Shown: in pieces, positions 1-9,220 of the stretch
Position numbering within the stretch: position 1 is the first letter of the stretch
Layout: every line of letters starts with the position of its first letter
Assembly (NCBI GenBank): GCA_024644405.1
Contig: JAHELC010000004.1
Span: forward strand, 116,324 to 180,323
DNA length: 64,000 nucleotides
Origin: Nitrospinaceae bacterium
Lineage (GTDB): Bacteria > Nitrospinota > Nitrospinia > Nitrospinales > Nitrospinaceae
Direction: 5' to 3'
The notes under the pieces: model-generated
What the model was told of the DNA's origin: nothing
The model's database searches: none
Seen by the model: only the letters and a program-made list of their open reading frames with translations
Program-made: the position numbers and the translations under genes

Positions 1-1154
1 ATCGTTCCAACCCGGTGGAGGAATTGGTGCAGGCCGGAGCGGAGATCATCCTGAATGTTTCCTCTTCCCCATACCGCGTGGGCCGCTGGCAAACCCGGTT
101 GGAACTGGGACAGCATATTGTTGGGCAATACAAAAAACCCTTCGTGCTGGTCAACCAGGTTGGCGGTAATGACGATCTGCTGTTCGACGGTCACAGTTTC
201 GCCCTGTCCGCAGCGGGCAAGGTCATCGCGCAAGCCAGGGGATTCGAGGAGGATTTGGTGGTGGTGGACCTCGACAAGGCCAAGGGTGATGTTCGTCCCA
301 CTCCGGTATGCGACGAAGAGGAAATATTTCGCGCTTTGGTAATGGGCGTCCGTGATTATCTCAACAAATGCGGTTACCACAAAGCGGTGGTGGGGCTTTC
401 CGGGGGCATCGATTCCGCCGTGGTCGCGGCGATCGCCGTGGAAGCGCTGGGGGCGGAGCAGGTGATGGGCATCAGCATGCCCTCCCCGTACACGGCTTCT
501 CAGAGCATTTCCGACGCGGAACGTCTGGCCGCAAATCTGGGAATTTCATTTTCCGGTGTGCCCATCAACGAATTGTTTGAACAATACAAGAAATCGCTGA
601 GCCCGCTGTTTCCGGGAAAAGCGGAAGACGTGACCGAGGAAAACATCCAGGCGCGCATTCGCGGCAATATTTTGATGGCGGTGTCGAACAAATTGGGAAG
701 CATGGTGCTTTCCACCGGCAACAAAAGTGAAATGTCGGTGGGATACTGCACGCTCTATGGCGACATGGCCGGGGGTTTGTCGGTGATTTCGGATGTGCCG
801 AAGATGAAGGTGTACGCGCTGGCCCACTGGATCAACCGCGACAAGGAAATCATTCCGCAGGCCATCATCGAACGGCCGCCGACGGCGGAGCTGCGTCCCG
901 ATCAAACCGATCAGGACAGCCTGCCGCCTTACGAAGTACTCGATCCCATTTTGGAAGGTTATGTGGAGAAGCACTGGTCCGTCGAACGGTTGATCGAGGA
1001 GGGTTTTGACGCCGAGGTGGTGCGGCAGGTGGCGGTCAAGGTAGACCGAAACGAATACAAGCGCAAGCAGGCCGCACCCGGCCTTAAGGTAACCGCTAAA
1101 GCCTTCGGCTCCGGCCGGCGCAATCCTATTGCGCAAAAATTCCGGCTGCATTGA
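1..1154 (+). CDS. nadE: Glutamine-dependent NAD+ synthetase, 3' part (5' end outside window)
   Basis: Final step of NAD biosynthesis: ATP-dependent amidation of deamido-NAD, with ammonia from glutamine supplied by an N-terminal nitrilase-type domain. The reading frame is open from base 3, and residues before the first possible start (GTG at 15) already fit the glutaminase domain (NPVEELVQAGAEIILNVSSS), so the true start lies left of the window. The synthetase domain follows, with the PP-loop SGGIDSAVV near base 400 and the conserved STGNKSE and DLPPYEVLD-like segments (here DQDSLPPYEVLDPIL). The family is usually about 540-580 residues; about 383 are present. It converges with the aminotransferase gene at 1210; no clear terminator lies in the 55 bp between them. 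Confidence 0.93.
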   Translation, partial: RSNPVEELVQAGAEIILNVSSSPYRVGRWQTRLELGQHIVGQYKKPFVLVNQVGGNDDLLFDGHSFALSAAGKVIAQARGFEEDLVVVDLDKAKGDVRPTPVCDEEEIFRALVMGVRDYLNKCGYHKAVVGLSGGIDSAVVAAIAVEALGAEQVMGISMPSPYTASQSISDAERLAANLGISFSGVPINELFEQYKKSLSPLFPGKAEDVTEENIQARIRGNILMAVSNKLGSMVLSTGNKSEMSVGYCTLYGDMAGGLSVISDVPKMKVYALAHWINRDKEIIPQAIIERPPTAELRPDQTDQDSLPPYEVLDPILEGYVEKHWSVERLIEEGFDAEVVRQVAVKVDRNEYKRKQAAPGLKVTAKAFGSGRRNPIAQKFRLH

Positions 1155-1209
1155 GCCGCCTGGGAAGCTTTGGAATAATTATTAGAAGTTTGTCCGTGGG
1201 AACAGGGCG

Positions 1210-2733
1210 TCAGGCAAAAAATGTTTTGATTTTCTCTACGGCGTATTCCTGTTGTTCGGCGGTCACCTCGTTGGCGACCGGCAGGGCCAGGGATTCCGCC
1301 GCCGCTTTTTCAGCCTCCGGAAAGTCTCCCTTTTTGTGATCAAGCTCCTTGAAACATTCCTGCAGGTGCAGGGGCACCGGGTAGTAAATCTCGCAGGCCA
1401 CGTTTTGACCGTTTAAATATTCCCGCAACGCATCCCGTTTACCGTCGGCAACGCGAACGATATATTGGTTGTACACATGCCGCGGGAAAACTTCCTTTGG
1501 CAGCGACAGCCGCTCGGTGAGTGAAAACTTCTTGAAGAGTTTGTCATAGTTTTGAGCATTGGTGCGGCGATCGTTGACCCATCCTTCCAGGTGCGGCAGC
1601 TTGGCGAGGATGACGGCGGACTGCAGGGCATCGATGCGGAAATTGCCGCCGACCATTTTGTGATAATACTTCGGCTCCATACCGTGTACCCGCAACACTT
1701 TCATTTTTTCGTAAAGTTCTTTGGAGCGGGTGGTCACCATCCCGGCATCCCCGAAACCTCCCAGGTTCTTGGTCGGGAAAAAAGAGAAACAACCGAAGTC
1801 TCCCAGACTGCCGGCGCGTTGTTTCTTGAATTCCGAACCGATCGCCTGGCAGGCATCTTCAATCACCCACAATTTGTTTTTTTTCGCCAGATCGTTGAGG
1901 GGCGCCATGTCGACACATTGCCCGTACAGGTGGACCGGCATGATGGCTTTGGTTTGGGGCGTGATGGCCGCCTTCGTTTGTTCCAGATCCATGTTGAAGG
2001 TGACCGGATCGATATCCACAAACACCGGTTTGGCGCCCGTGCGCACGATCGAACCCGCCGTCGCGAAAAAAGTATACGTTGAAGTGATCACCTCGTCGCC
2101 GGGTCCGATGTCCGCCGCCATCAACGCCAACAGCAGGGCATCGGTACCGGAGGACACGCCGACCGCATAGGGCACTTGGCAATAGGCCGCGACCTGCTTT
2201 TCCAGTTCGGCCACCTTGGGGCCCAGGATGAAATAGCCCGACCGCACCACCTCGGACATTTCCTGCTCCACTTCGTTCCATATCTGCGGATAAGTCGCTG
2301 GGATATTCAATAAAGGAACTTTTTCCACTGTGGCGAGACCCTCTTTAAGAACCTGGGATAATGCATCCGGTTGAATGGCGCGAATTTTCGATTGGGCAAA
2401 GACTTCCGGTTTCAGCGTGATGATCCCGTCCAGTTGGAATACTTCCACCGTGCGCACGGCCAGGGCATCCAGAAAATCCATTTTTGGAGAAGGTGGCGTT
2501 GCCAGCATTTCGGGCCCGGTGAGTGAAGCTACTGCAATTCCCTTGAGAGCTTTCTTGACAGCGGAATGGGCCGCGTCTGTTTTCATAGTCTGGCTCAAAT
2601 CGGAATGAATGGCGGCCAGAGAGTTGGACAGCACCCAGCCTGCGGAATTCTTGTCCCGGAATTGTTTTAATGTTTTATGATCGTTATTGGCAATCGCTTG
2701 GGTGATAACAGTATGGTGTAGTAAAAATTGCAT
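1210..2733 (-). CDS. DegT/DnrJ/EryC1 sugar aminotransferase with degenerate N-terminal PIN domain
   Basis: PLP-dependent nucleotide-sugar aminotransferase of the DegT/WecE family, 507 aa against about 360-390 for the family. Residues about 138-507 are the aminotransferase: SSGTDAL, the pyridine-binding aspartate in EDACQA (D293) and the PLP lysine in FFPTKNLGG (K322). Residues 1-133 read as a PIN nuclease fold: LLHHTVI where VapC-like proteins have LLDTNV, then DFLDALAVRT and DGIITLKPEVF. Only one of the usual acidic residues (D89) is kept; the first aspartate is a histidine, so nuclease activity is unlikely. AAGGA lies 4-5 nt before the ATG at 2733, which supports translation of the extended form. 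The UDP-sugar dehydrogenase gene lies 58 bp upstream on the same strand, so the pair probably acts in surface-polysaccharide sugar synthesis, for example the UDP-GlcNAc3NAcA-type route (inferred). Confidence 0.88.
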   Translation of the reverse strand: MQFLLHHTVITQAIANNDHKTLKQFRDKNSAGWVLSNSLAAIHSDLSQTMKTDAAHSAVKKALKGIAVASLTGPEMLATPPSPKMDFLDALAVRTVEVFQLDGIITLKPEVFAQSKIRAIQPDALSQVLKEGLATVEKVPLLNIPATYPQIWNEVEQEMSEVVRSGYFILGPKVAELEKQVAAYCQVPYAVGVSSGTDALLLALMAADIGPGDEVITSTYTFFATAGSIVRTGAKPVFVDIDPVTFNMDLEQTKAAITPQTKAIMPVHLYGQCVDMAPLNDLAKKNKLWVIEDACQAIGSEFKKQRAGSLGDFGCFSFFPTKNLGGFGDAGMVTTRSKELYEKMKVLRVHGMEPKYYHKMVGGNFRIDALQSAVILAKLPHLEGWVNDRRTNAQNYDKLFKKFSLTERLSLPKEVFPRHVYNQYIVRVADGKRDALREYLNGQNVACEIYYPVPLHLQECFKELDHKKGDFPEAEKAAAESLALPVANEVTAEQQEYAVEKIKTFFA

Positions 2734-2791
2734 AGAGTCCTTAATGGGAATACCCGGTCAAAGGCTTTGCCGGGGGTTTGTTTGTCAATGC

Positions 2792-4096
2792 TCAGGCTTT
2801 GATGATTTTATCCGACTTGATTTTAGCGCAGGCGTTCCGGGTATCTACGACAAGACGCGATTGTTGGACGATGGCTTCGTAATCGTAGTCCGAATGATCG
2901 GTCAGAATAATTGTGATGTCAAACTGGCCGATGCTGTCCAGGGATACCCGTTTCTTGCCGGTGAATTGCGGGTACTCCCGTTTGGTGCCGATCGATTCAA
3001 TATAAGGATCGTGAAATTCCACTTCGGCCCCGTATTGTAGCAAGAGCTCCATGATTTTGTAACTGGGAGATTCGCGGTCGTCATCAATATTTTTTTTGTA
3101 GGCAAATCCGAGAATCAGCACGCGGCTGCCTTTCACGCTGACTCCTTTTTCATTCAATGCCAGCAATATTTTGTTGACCACGTATTCCGGCATGCCCACG
3201 TTGATTTCACCCGCCAGCTCGATAAACCGGGTGGTGATGCCGAATTCCCGCGCCTTCCAGGTCAGGTAGAAGGGATCAATGGGAATGCAGTGCCCGCCCA
3301 GGCCGGGACCGGGATAAAAAGGCATGTAGCCGAAGGGTTTCGTGCTGGCCGCCTGGATCACTTCCCAGATATCAATTCCCATCTTGTCGAAAATGACTTT
3401 CAATTCGTTGACCAGCGCGATATTGACGGAACGGAAGATGTTTTCCATCAATTTGGTGGCTTCCGCCGCCTGCGTGCTGGAAACGGGCACCGTCTTGTTG
3501 ATGAACGAAAGGTAAAGTGTGTTGGCGCATTCCATGGCATATTCGGAATCGGCGCCGATGACCTTGGGAATGGTACCGGTGGAGAAATCCTTATTGTTGG
3601 GGTCTTCCCGTTCCGGAGAATACGCCACGTAAAAATCCTGGTTGGCTTTCAGTCCGGAACCCGATTCCAGTGCCGGAATCAGCACGTCACGGGTGGTGCC
3701 GGGATAGGTGGTGGACTCCAGAATCACCATCTGTTCTTTTTTAAGGTGAGGGGCGATGGTCCGGGCCGTTGCCACAATGAAACTCATGTCCGGTTCCCGG
3801 TTGGAATTCAAAGGCGTCGGCACACAGATCAGAATGCATTCCAGGTTGGAGACGGAGGAAAAGTCTGTGGTGGATTCGAATTTCTTTTGCTCCACCAGCT
3901 CCCGGAGGGTCTTCGAGGGGATATGTTTGATATAACTTTCCCCCCGGTTCAATTGCTCCACCTTGGCCCGATCGATATCCAGCCCCATCACCTGGAATCC
4001 GGCCCGGCCGAATTCGATGACCAGCGGCAGTCCCACATAGCCCAATCCGATAATTCCGATACGCGCCTGTTTTTGTTTGATTTGTTCCAGAAGCAT
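2792..4096 (-). CDS. Nucleotide-sugar 6-dehydrogenase (UDP-GlcNAc dehydrogenase, WbpA-like)
   Basis: NAD-dependent UDP-sugar 6-dehydrogenase, 434 aa, a two-step oxidation of the C6 hydroxyl to a uronic acid. The N-terminal Rossmann motif is GIIGLGYVGLPL (residues 14-25). The central segment has the lysine of ATKLMEN (K215), and the catalytic cysteine is in GPGLGGHCIPIDP (C270). The C-terminal UDP-binding domain includes GFAYKKNIDDDRESP. The frame stays open upstream to 4318, but the family starts just before the Rossmann motif, so ATG 4096 (MLLEQIKQ) is chosen; the Shine-Dalgarno there is weak. WbpA-like rather than Ugd-like is judged from length and the YIKHIP region; the substrate is not proven. 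It precedes the DegT aminotransferase and probably forms one transcription unit with it. Confidence 0.9.
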   Translation of the reverse strand: MLLEQIKQKQARIGIIGLGYVGLPLVIEFGRAGFQVMGLDIDRAKVEQLNRGESYIKHIPSKTLRELVEQKKFESTTDFSSVSNLECILICVPTPLNSNREPDMSFIVATARTIAPHLKKEQMVILESTTYPGTTRDVLIPALESGSGLKANQDFYVAYSPEREDPNNKDFSTGTIPKVIGADSEYAMECANTLYLSFINKTVPVSSTQAAEATKLMENIFRSVNIALVNELKVIFDKMGIDIWEVIQAASTKPFGYMPFYPGPGLGGHCIPIDPFYLTWKAREFGITTRFIELAGEINVGMPEYVVNKILLALNEKGVSVKGSRVLILGFAYKKNIDDDRESPSYKIMELLLQYGAEVEFHDPYIESIGTKREYPQFTGKKRVSLDSIGQFDITIILTDHSDYDYEAIVQQSRLVVDTRNACAKIKSDKIIKA

Positions 4097-4374
4097 TTGA
4101 TACACCGTCCGGATAATGGGCCGGGCCTGGGTTGAAGTGAAAATTCGAAAATGGAGACGGAGCCGGTACACCCGTTGAGCTGCTGGGAACCGATGATGCA
4201 TTTGTTCCTTTATTAGTATAAAAGCAATTTCCATGAATCCGGGCAGGGAAAAAGCCGTCTGGACGGTATTTTTTACACTTTCTGTAATTTCCACCCACAA
4301 ACCGGGAAAATCTGGCAAAATGGCCTTGGAGGACAGCCGTTCCTGAAATCAGACAACAAGCCGAGGTGGGTTTG

Positions 4375-4542
4375 ATGATCGACGAAATCAATTATTTCCC
4401 CAAACGGGATAATTACCAGAAAAAGAAAAAAGCCGATGAAGACTGGAAGGAATTGAAAAAACAGAAGGTTATTCTGGATTCCAAAAAAAAGACCAAGTCC
4501 GACGCTGCCCGCAAACCCAAACCGCCCCAGAAGGAAAAGTAA
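4375..4542 (+). CDS. Small lysine-rich hypothetical protein (55 aa)
   Basis: Short frame of 55 codons, ATG at 4375, TAA at 4540-4542. GAGGTG lies about 7 nt upstream, a good ribosome-binding site; in-frame GTG 4366 is an alternative. The product starts MIDEINYFPKRDNYQ and continues as a very charged, lysine-rich, probably disordered or helical tail ending PKPPQKEK. No signal peptide or membrane segment is seen. It is divergent from the nucleotide-sugar pair and followed by an A/T-rich hairpin (4577-4597). I do not recognise a family. Coding evidence is the ribosome-binding site and strongly biased composition only. Confidence 0.5.
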   Translation: MIDEINYFPKRDNYQKKKKADEDWKELKKQKVILDSKKKTKSDAARKPKPPQKEK

Positions 4543-4674
4543 TTCATTCCAAATTTTGTCCTCTCTTTCAAGTCACCCTAAAAAACTAGTTTTTAGGTTT
4601 GGTTAATCTCCCCTCCTATTATATAATTTCCCGAAATTCCTACTATTTAATTCATTCACTTAATCCTTGGAGCC

Positions 4675-5967
4675 GTGTCAAACGGTCGATTTATAATGAG
4701 AAGATATATGCTACCTCTATATAAAGTTTCCTTTTATTTGATGATGGTCTGTTTGTTTTTGCCTCAGTCCCTTGAGGCCGAGGAGAATCCGTGGCTGGCC
4801 AAAGGCGATCAGGCGGTTATGGACCAGAAGTATGGCCAGGCGGAGAGCCATTACTCTAAGGCTTTGGAAGCCGATCCCGAAAGCCCCAGAGTTTTGCGCG
4901 CCCTGGCGGATGTGAAATTTGCCTTGAAAAAATACAAAGAAGCGAAAGTTGTGATCGACAAGATTCTGGCCATGCCGGTGGCCAATGGGCGCGATGTTTT
5001 GGTGTTTTTCAAGGGAGATTCTCAGGGGCAGGATGCTGAGCTGGTGGATGAACTGGTCATCTCGCCTCAGCGCACCAATAACAATATGAGGAACTATCTC
5101 GATACCAAAAGTGACAAGCCTATTCCTCACTACCGGTTGTTTTTCAAAAAGACGGGCAAGATGGAGTTGGTGCCGCAAAGTGTCGTGACTCTCAAATACA
5201 AAGGAGTTCTTCGCCTAGAGTACGAACATGTCACAGAATTAAATCGGGAGGTCAACCGGCACCTCATCGCGGCCAAGGGAAGTCAGGGCACCGCTGAGAT
5301 GGTGGCACTCAAGGGCGGCTGTTTCAAGATGGGAAATGACAATGGGCTGCCCGACGAGCAGCCGGCGCATGAAGTCTGCCTGTCTCCATTCAAGATGGAC
5401 AAATACGAAGTGACGCAGGCTGAATTTCAATCCGTGATGGGGCTGGACAATCCCTCACATTTTTCCGGAGCGGATCTCCCGGTTGACAGCGCCACCTGGT
5501 TTGAAGCGGATCGGTATTGCAAAAAACTCGGCAAGCGCCTGCCCACGGAAGCCGAATGGGAATATGCCGCCCGCGGTGGGACCGCCACCCATTTCTATTG
5601 GGGGGATACCGTAAAAGGGGATGAGGCCAATTTCTGCGACAAGAACTGCGCGTTGAACACGCGGGTGGTCTCCATCAACGACGGTTATTCGGGACCTGCA
5701 CCACCCGGAAAATTTCCTCCCAATCCCTATGGCCTGTATGACATGGCCGGTAACCTGGCGGAGTGGACCAACGATTGGATGAATGAAAACTATTACCGGA
5801 ACAGCCCTAAAGACAATCCGCCGGGATCGCACCCCACGACCGCCAAAGTCGTGAGGGGCGGCGGTTGGGAAAGCACCGCCGGTTTTTTGAGAAGCTCCAA
5901 CCGGGCCGCTTACTGGGTGAAAATGCGTAACTACGCCATCGGCTTCCGCTGCGTTTCCAATTTGTAA
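4675..5967 (+). CDS. Exported TPR protein with formylglycine-generating-enzyme/SUMF1-like domain
   Basis: 430 aa. A hydrophobic signal segment (about residues 15-34, ending QSLEAEE) predicts export. Residues about 38-105 hold two TPR-like helical repeats (GDQAVMDQKYGQAESHYSKA and the following ALADVKFALKKYKEA). Residues about 205-430 are the FGE/SUMF1/PvdO fold: FKMGNDNGLPDEQPAHEV, MDKYEVTQAEF, RLPTEAEWEYAARGG, NLAEWTNDW and a C-terminal VVRGGGW...IGFRC. Many bacterial members are not sulfatase activators but oxidases or structural proteins, and no sulfatase gene is nearby, so the substrate is open. The start is uncertain: GTG 4675 follows GGAG closely, while ATG 4696 would still give an intact signal peptide. 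Confidence 0.85.
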   Translation: MSNGRFIMRRYMLPLYKVSFYLMMVCLFLPQSLEAEENPWLAKGDQAVMDQKYGQAESHYSKALEADPESPRVLRALADVKFALKKYKEAKVVIDKILAMPVANGRDVLVFFKGDSQGQDAELVDELVISPQRTNNNMRNYLDTKSDKPIPHYRLFFKKTGKMELVPQSVVTLKYKGVLRLEYEHVTELNREVNRHLIAAKGSQGTAEMVALKGGCFKMGNDNGLPDEQPAHEVCLSPFKMDKYEVTQAEFQSVMGLDNPSHFSGADLPVDSATWFEADRYCKKLGKRLPTEAEWEYAARGGTATHFYWGDTVKGDEANFCDKNCALNTRVVSINDGYSGPAPPGKFPPNPYGLYDMAGNLAEWTNDWMNENYYRNSPKDNPPGSHPTTAKVVRGGGWESTAGFLRSSNRAAYWVKMRNYAIGFRCVSNL

Positions 5968-6002
5968 TGATTAGGGGCAGGTTGTAAGTTTGCGGTGTCC
6001 GG

Positions 6003-7556
6003 TTATGCCGGGTTCAGTGCTGACCGGACTTCTTCCCGCAGTTGCGTCTTCAGGATTTTGCCGACCGGGTTTTTGGGCAGGCTTTCATAAAATTTGAAAT
6101 GGTCGGGAACGCTGAAGGGCGGCAGTTTATCGCGGCAGTATTGTTTCAATTCCGACTCCGTTGTCTGTTGGTCCTCTCTCAGAACGACACAGGCCACGAC
6201 CTGTTCTCCCAGTCGTGGATGGGGGATTCCCACCGCAGCGGCTTCCATGAGGGCAGGGTGATTGATCAGCACATTTTCAATAGCCAAAGGCGCCACGTTT
6301 TCCCCGGCGCGAATGATCAAATCCTTTTTTCTGCCGGCGGAGATATAAAGACGGCCCTGTGCATCGAGATGTCCCAGATCCCCGGTTTTGAACCAGCCGT
6401 CCGCTGTTAATGCTCCACGGCTCTCCTCCGGAAGTTTCCAGTAACCCGGCATCACCGTTGCCCCCTTGACGAATATTTCTCCCACGTCGCCTGGCGGGAC
6501 GGCTTGTCCCAGTTCGTCAACGATTTTAACCTGTACGTTGGGCAGCACCGGACCGACTGAGCCCACCACGCTTCCTTCCTTTATCGTGTTGACGGAAATC
6601 ACGGGTGAAGTTTCTGTCAGGCCGTAACCCTCGAGGACGGTGACCTTCATGACATCTTCAACCTTGTGGAGCAGAGCGTGGGGAAGTGCCGCGCCTCCTG
6701 AAATACAATAACGCAAAGTTGAAAGTTTGTAATCCCCGCGCGCCATCAGTTGCACCAGGAACGAGTAGATCGTCGGAACCAGTGGAAGTACCGTGGCCTG
6801 ATACCGGTCGATGGCGGACAATATGGATTTGGGCTGAAACTGAGGCAACAGGATCAATGTGCCCCCGACCCGGAGCAGCAACAGTGCGATCATGTTGCCG
6901 AACGAATGGAACAGGGGAAGCGCCATAATCGCCCGATCTTCCGGTTGAAGCGGCAAATGCGCCTCAACCCCTTTCGAGTTGACGTCAAACATGGTTTCGT
7001 TCAACATCACGCCCTTGGGTTTTGCTGTGGTGCCGGATGTGTACATGATGACGTCCGGAATTCCTTCGGCGCGCGAGTGGCGCGGCTGGGCTTTATCCGG
7101 TCGGGCGGACTGGAGAAAATCATCGAACAGGATCGTACCCTCAACAGGCAACCCCAAATCCGGTGCCGGAGAAGTGGTGATACGCACTTTGAATTTCGCA
7201 AAAAACGGTGCCGTCTCCGGTTTGATGAAAGCCGGATTGACCACCAGTTGATCCACCCCCGCATCCTGAGTGATATAGATCAGATCCTCGGGCGTCAGCA
7301 TAAAATTGTAGGGAACCACCGGCAGGCCCTTGAGCAGAGCGCCGAGAAAAGCGATCAGGTATTCTTTTTGATTGAGACACAGCAGGCCCAGTTTGCTGTC
7401 AGGTTCAAGCGAAAGAGTATCCAGCCCGCCGGCAAAACGCGCCACCTGGTCCAACAATTGGGCATAGGTCACTGTGGCTTCGCCATCGATAATAGCGGGA
7501 TGGTCCGGTTGTTCTTGGGCGTGGGTTTTGATGAATCGGTAAAATTCGAGAGCCAT
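6003..7556 (-). CDS. AMP-dependent acyl-CoA synthetase (fatty-acid-CoA ligase family)
   Basis: 517 aa, full length for the ANL adenylating superfamily. It activates a carboxylate to an acyl-adenylate and transfers it to CoA. Motifs in order: P-loop MYTSGTTAKPKGVML (about residue 170), LPLFHSFGNM, YGLTETSPVISVN, the hinge region GWFKTGDLGHLDAQGRLYI with RKKDLIIRAGENV, and the C-terminal catalytic lysine in PKNPVGKILKTQLR. Medium- or long-chain fatty acid is the most likely substrate from overall resemblance to FadD-type enzymes; the sequence does not fix chain length. It is monocistronic, converging with the FGE-like gene. The 284 bp to the RND operon hold AT-rich sequence and no recognised gene. 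Confidence 0.88.
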   Translation of the reverse strand: MALEFYRFIKTHAQEQPDHPAIIDGEATVTYAQLLDQVARFAGGLDTLSLEPDSKLGLLCLNQKEYLIAFLGALLKGLPVVPYNFMLTPEDLIYITQDAGVDQLVVNPAFIKPETAPFFAKFKVRITTSPAPDLGLPVEGTILFDDFLQSARPDKAQPRHSRAEGIPDVIMYTSGTTAKPKGVMLNETMFDVNSKGVEAHLPLQPEDRAIMALPLFHSFGNMIALLLLRVGGTLILLPQFQPKSILSAIDRYQATVLPLVPTIYSFLVQLMARGDYKLSTLRYCISGGAALPHALLHKVEDVMKVTVLEGYGLTETSPVISVNTIKEGSVVGSVGPVLPNVQVKIVDELGQAVPPGDVGEIFVKGATVMPGYWKLPEESRGALTADGWFKTGDLGHLDAQGRLYISAGRKKDLIIRAGENVAPLAIENVLINHPALMEAAAVGIPHPRLGEQVVACVVLREDQQTTESELKQYCRDKLPPFSVPDHFKFYESLPKNPVGKILKTQLREEVRSALNPA

Positions 7557-7840
7557 TTTGATTGCTGGAGAAAGGGTTTTAAAGGCCGATCGTGCAGGCG
7601 GTTTACTATTAACACGGATTTACCGATAAGGCCAACAGGCAAAAACCTTGCGTTTGATATTTTATCCAACCTCAAGGCTGAAACTACCATCCAATAAGGT
7701 GAGACATTGCATGGATCAAAAATACCCAAAAAAGGGGTTTTGAGGGTATCTATATTTTTAGTGTCATTTTTGTTTGTACTTTTGTTTGTAATCGTATTGC
7801 CGATATAAGATAATGAATTACAACCACTTCTAGGAAGATA

Positions 7841-9220
7841 ATGACTCATCGATCACGACATACAGGATTCTTGGAAATCCTTGCAGGCAAAGGACTTGCT
7901 CTCGGCTTCATCGCGGGGCTGCTGGTGTTTGTTATGGCTTGCAGCCAGACGGACACGGAGGATTCCACAAAAAAGCGAAATCGGGAACTTATCCTTCCGG
8001 TCCAGATCGGCAAAGTGATTTTCAAAGATATCGTCGATGAAATCAATTCGGTGGGTAATGTGGTGGCGGAGCAACGGGTGGTCATCACTTCTGAAGTGGA
8101 AGGGCGCCTGAAGTCGATACCGGTTGAAGAGGGATCGAGAGTCAAAGAGGGGCAGGTGCTGGCACTTATCGACCTCCGGGATTTCCGCCTTCAGGTGGAG
8201 CAATTACAGGCCGAACGGATCAGCGTCCGAAAGGAATACGAAAAAACTTTAAGCGGTCTCCGTCCTGAGGAACAGGAAAAACTGCAGGCGCAGGTCCAGG
8301 CGGATCAGAGTTCTTACGATCTCGCGGTGAAAGAACACCGGAGAATGGAACAACTGGTTCTGGATGGTGTGGTGTCTCAATCGCTGTTGGATGAAGCCAA
8401 CGACAAAGTGGCCCGCGCCCAGGAAACACTGCGTTCCAGCAAGGCGGCGTTGTCGGCAGGGGCCAAGTCCCGGGAAGAAGATATTCTGCAAAGTAAATCC
8501 AACCTGGATTCGATCACTAAAAAACTGGAAATGGCACAATTGAACCTGTCCAAGGCGATCATTAAAGCGCCTTTTGAAGGTGTGATCATTTCCAAAAGAA
8601 TCGAAGTGGGTGCCTATGCCGGGGCCGGCACGCCCATTCTGGAGATGATCGGATCTTCCAAGCTGAAAGCAGTGTTGGAAATCCCCCAGAGTTATCGCGG
8701 CAAGCTGGAGAAAACCAGCCGCATCGATTTCAAGGTGGATGAATTGGGCCTTGGTTTTGTTATGGATGAAAATTTGAAGCAACGGATGCGCGTGATTCCC
8801 GATGCCAGTATTTTTTCGGGAAATATCAAGGTGCAGGTGGAATTACCCGGCCACCTCAACAACTTGTTTCCAGGATTGACGCTTGAAGCTCGCCTGCAGT
8901 TTGAAACCCGCCGCCAGGTCAAGCATGTACCGTCCATTTCACTGGTGATTGGTGAAAATGGAACGGTGGTTTATGTCGTGGATAAAGGGCATGCCAAGCT
9001 GGTGCCGGTGCGGGCGTTCAAGGAGCGGGACGGTCTGGTGGAGATTGATGATTTCACCCATCAGTTGACCCGGGACACCCAATTGATCCAGCGTGGGTCC
9101 GGCGCGGTTTTCCCCGGGGTCAAGGTGTTGCTCACCAATCCTGAACCCCAGGCAGAGCCACCCTTCAACGCCGCCGAAAAAGGGAAAAGCCGTTCCGAGG
9201 GCGGCCCGCGAGGCACCTGA
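7841..9220 (+). CDS. RND efflux periplasmic adaptor (membrane-fusion lipoprotein)
   Basis: 459 aa HlyD/AcrA-type adaptor linking an inner-membrane RND pump to an outer-membrane channel. A hydrophobic leader ends in the lipobox VMAC, predicting a lipid-anchored periplasmic protein. A barrel-sandwich/lipoyl half (SEVEGRLKSIPVEEGSRVKEGQVLALID) is followed by a long alpha-hairpin (about residues 105-235, rich in E, Q, L and K) and the second lipoyl half (IIKAPFEGVIISKRIEVGAY). A beta-barrel and membrane-proximal part follow. AGGAAG lies just upstream of the ATG. The stop overlaps the start of the pump gene (TGATG), so the two are translationally coupled. No TolC-type gene is adjacent, so the outer-membrane partner must be encoded elsewhere. 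Confidence 0.92.
   Translation: MTHRSRHTGFLEILAGKGLALGFIAGLLVFVMACSQTDTEDSTKKRNRELILPVQIGKVIFKDIVDEINSVGNVVAEQRVVITSEVEGRLKSIPVEEGSRVKEGQVLALIDLRDFRLQVEQLQAERISVRKEYEKTLSGLRPEEQEKLQAQVQADQSSYDLAVKEHRRMEQLVLDGVVSQSLLDEANDKVARAQETLRSSKAALSAGAKSREEDILQSKSNLDSITKKLEMAQLNLSKAIIKAPFEGVIISKRIEVGAYAGAGTPILEMIGSSKLKAVLEIPQSYRGKLEKTSRIDFKVDELGLGFVMDENLKQRMRVIPDASIFSGNIKVQVELPGHLNNLFPGLTLEARLQFETRRQVKHVPSISLVIGENGTVVYVVDKGHAKLVPVRAFKERDGLVEIDDFTHQLTRDTQLIQRGSGAVFPGVKVLLTNPEPQAEPPFNAAEKGKSRSEGGPRGT

Noticed and set aside
3290..4135. Long plus-strand frame (281 codons) opposite the UDP-sugar dehydrogenase
   Set aside because: The minus-strand gene has clear family motifs; the antisense product is rich in H, G and R with no recognisable domain, as expected from codon bias. 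Similar antisense frames at 11308-12144, 23177-24106, 24265-25149 and 48105-48995 were dropped for the same reason.
4577..4597. A/T hairpin CCTAAAAA/TTTTTAGG after the small lysine-rich gene
   Set aside because: Stable enough to note, but the stem is mostly A-T and no T-run follows, so it is not called as a terminator.
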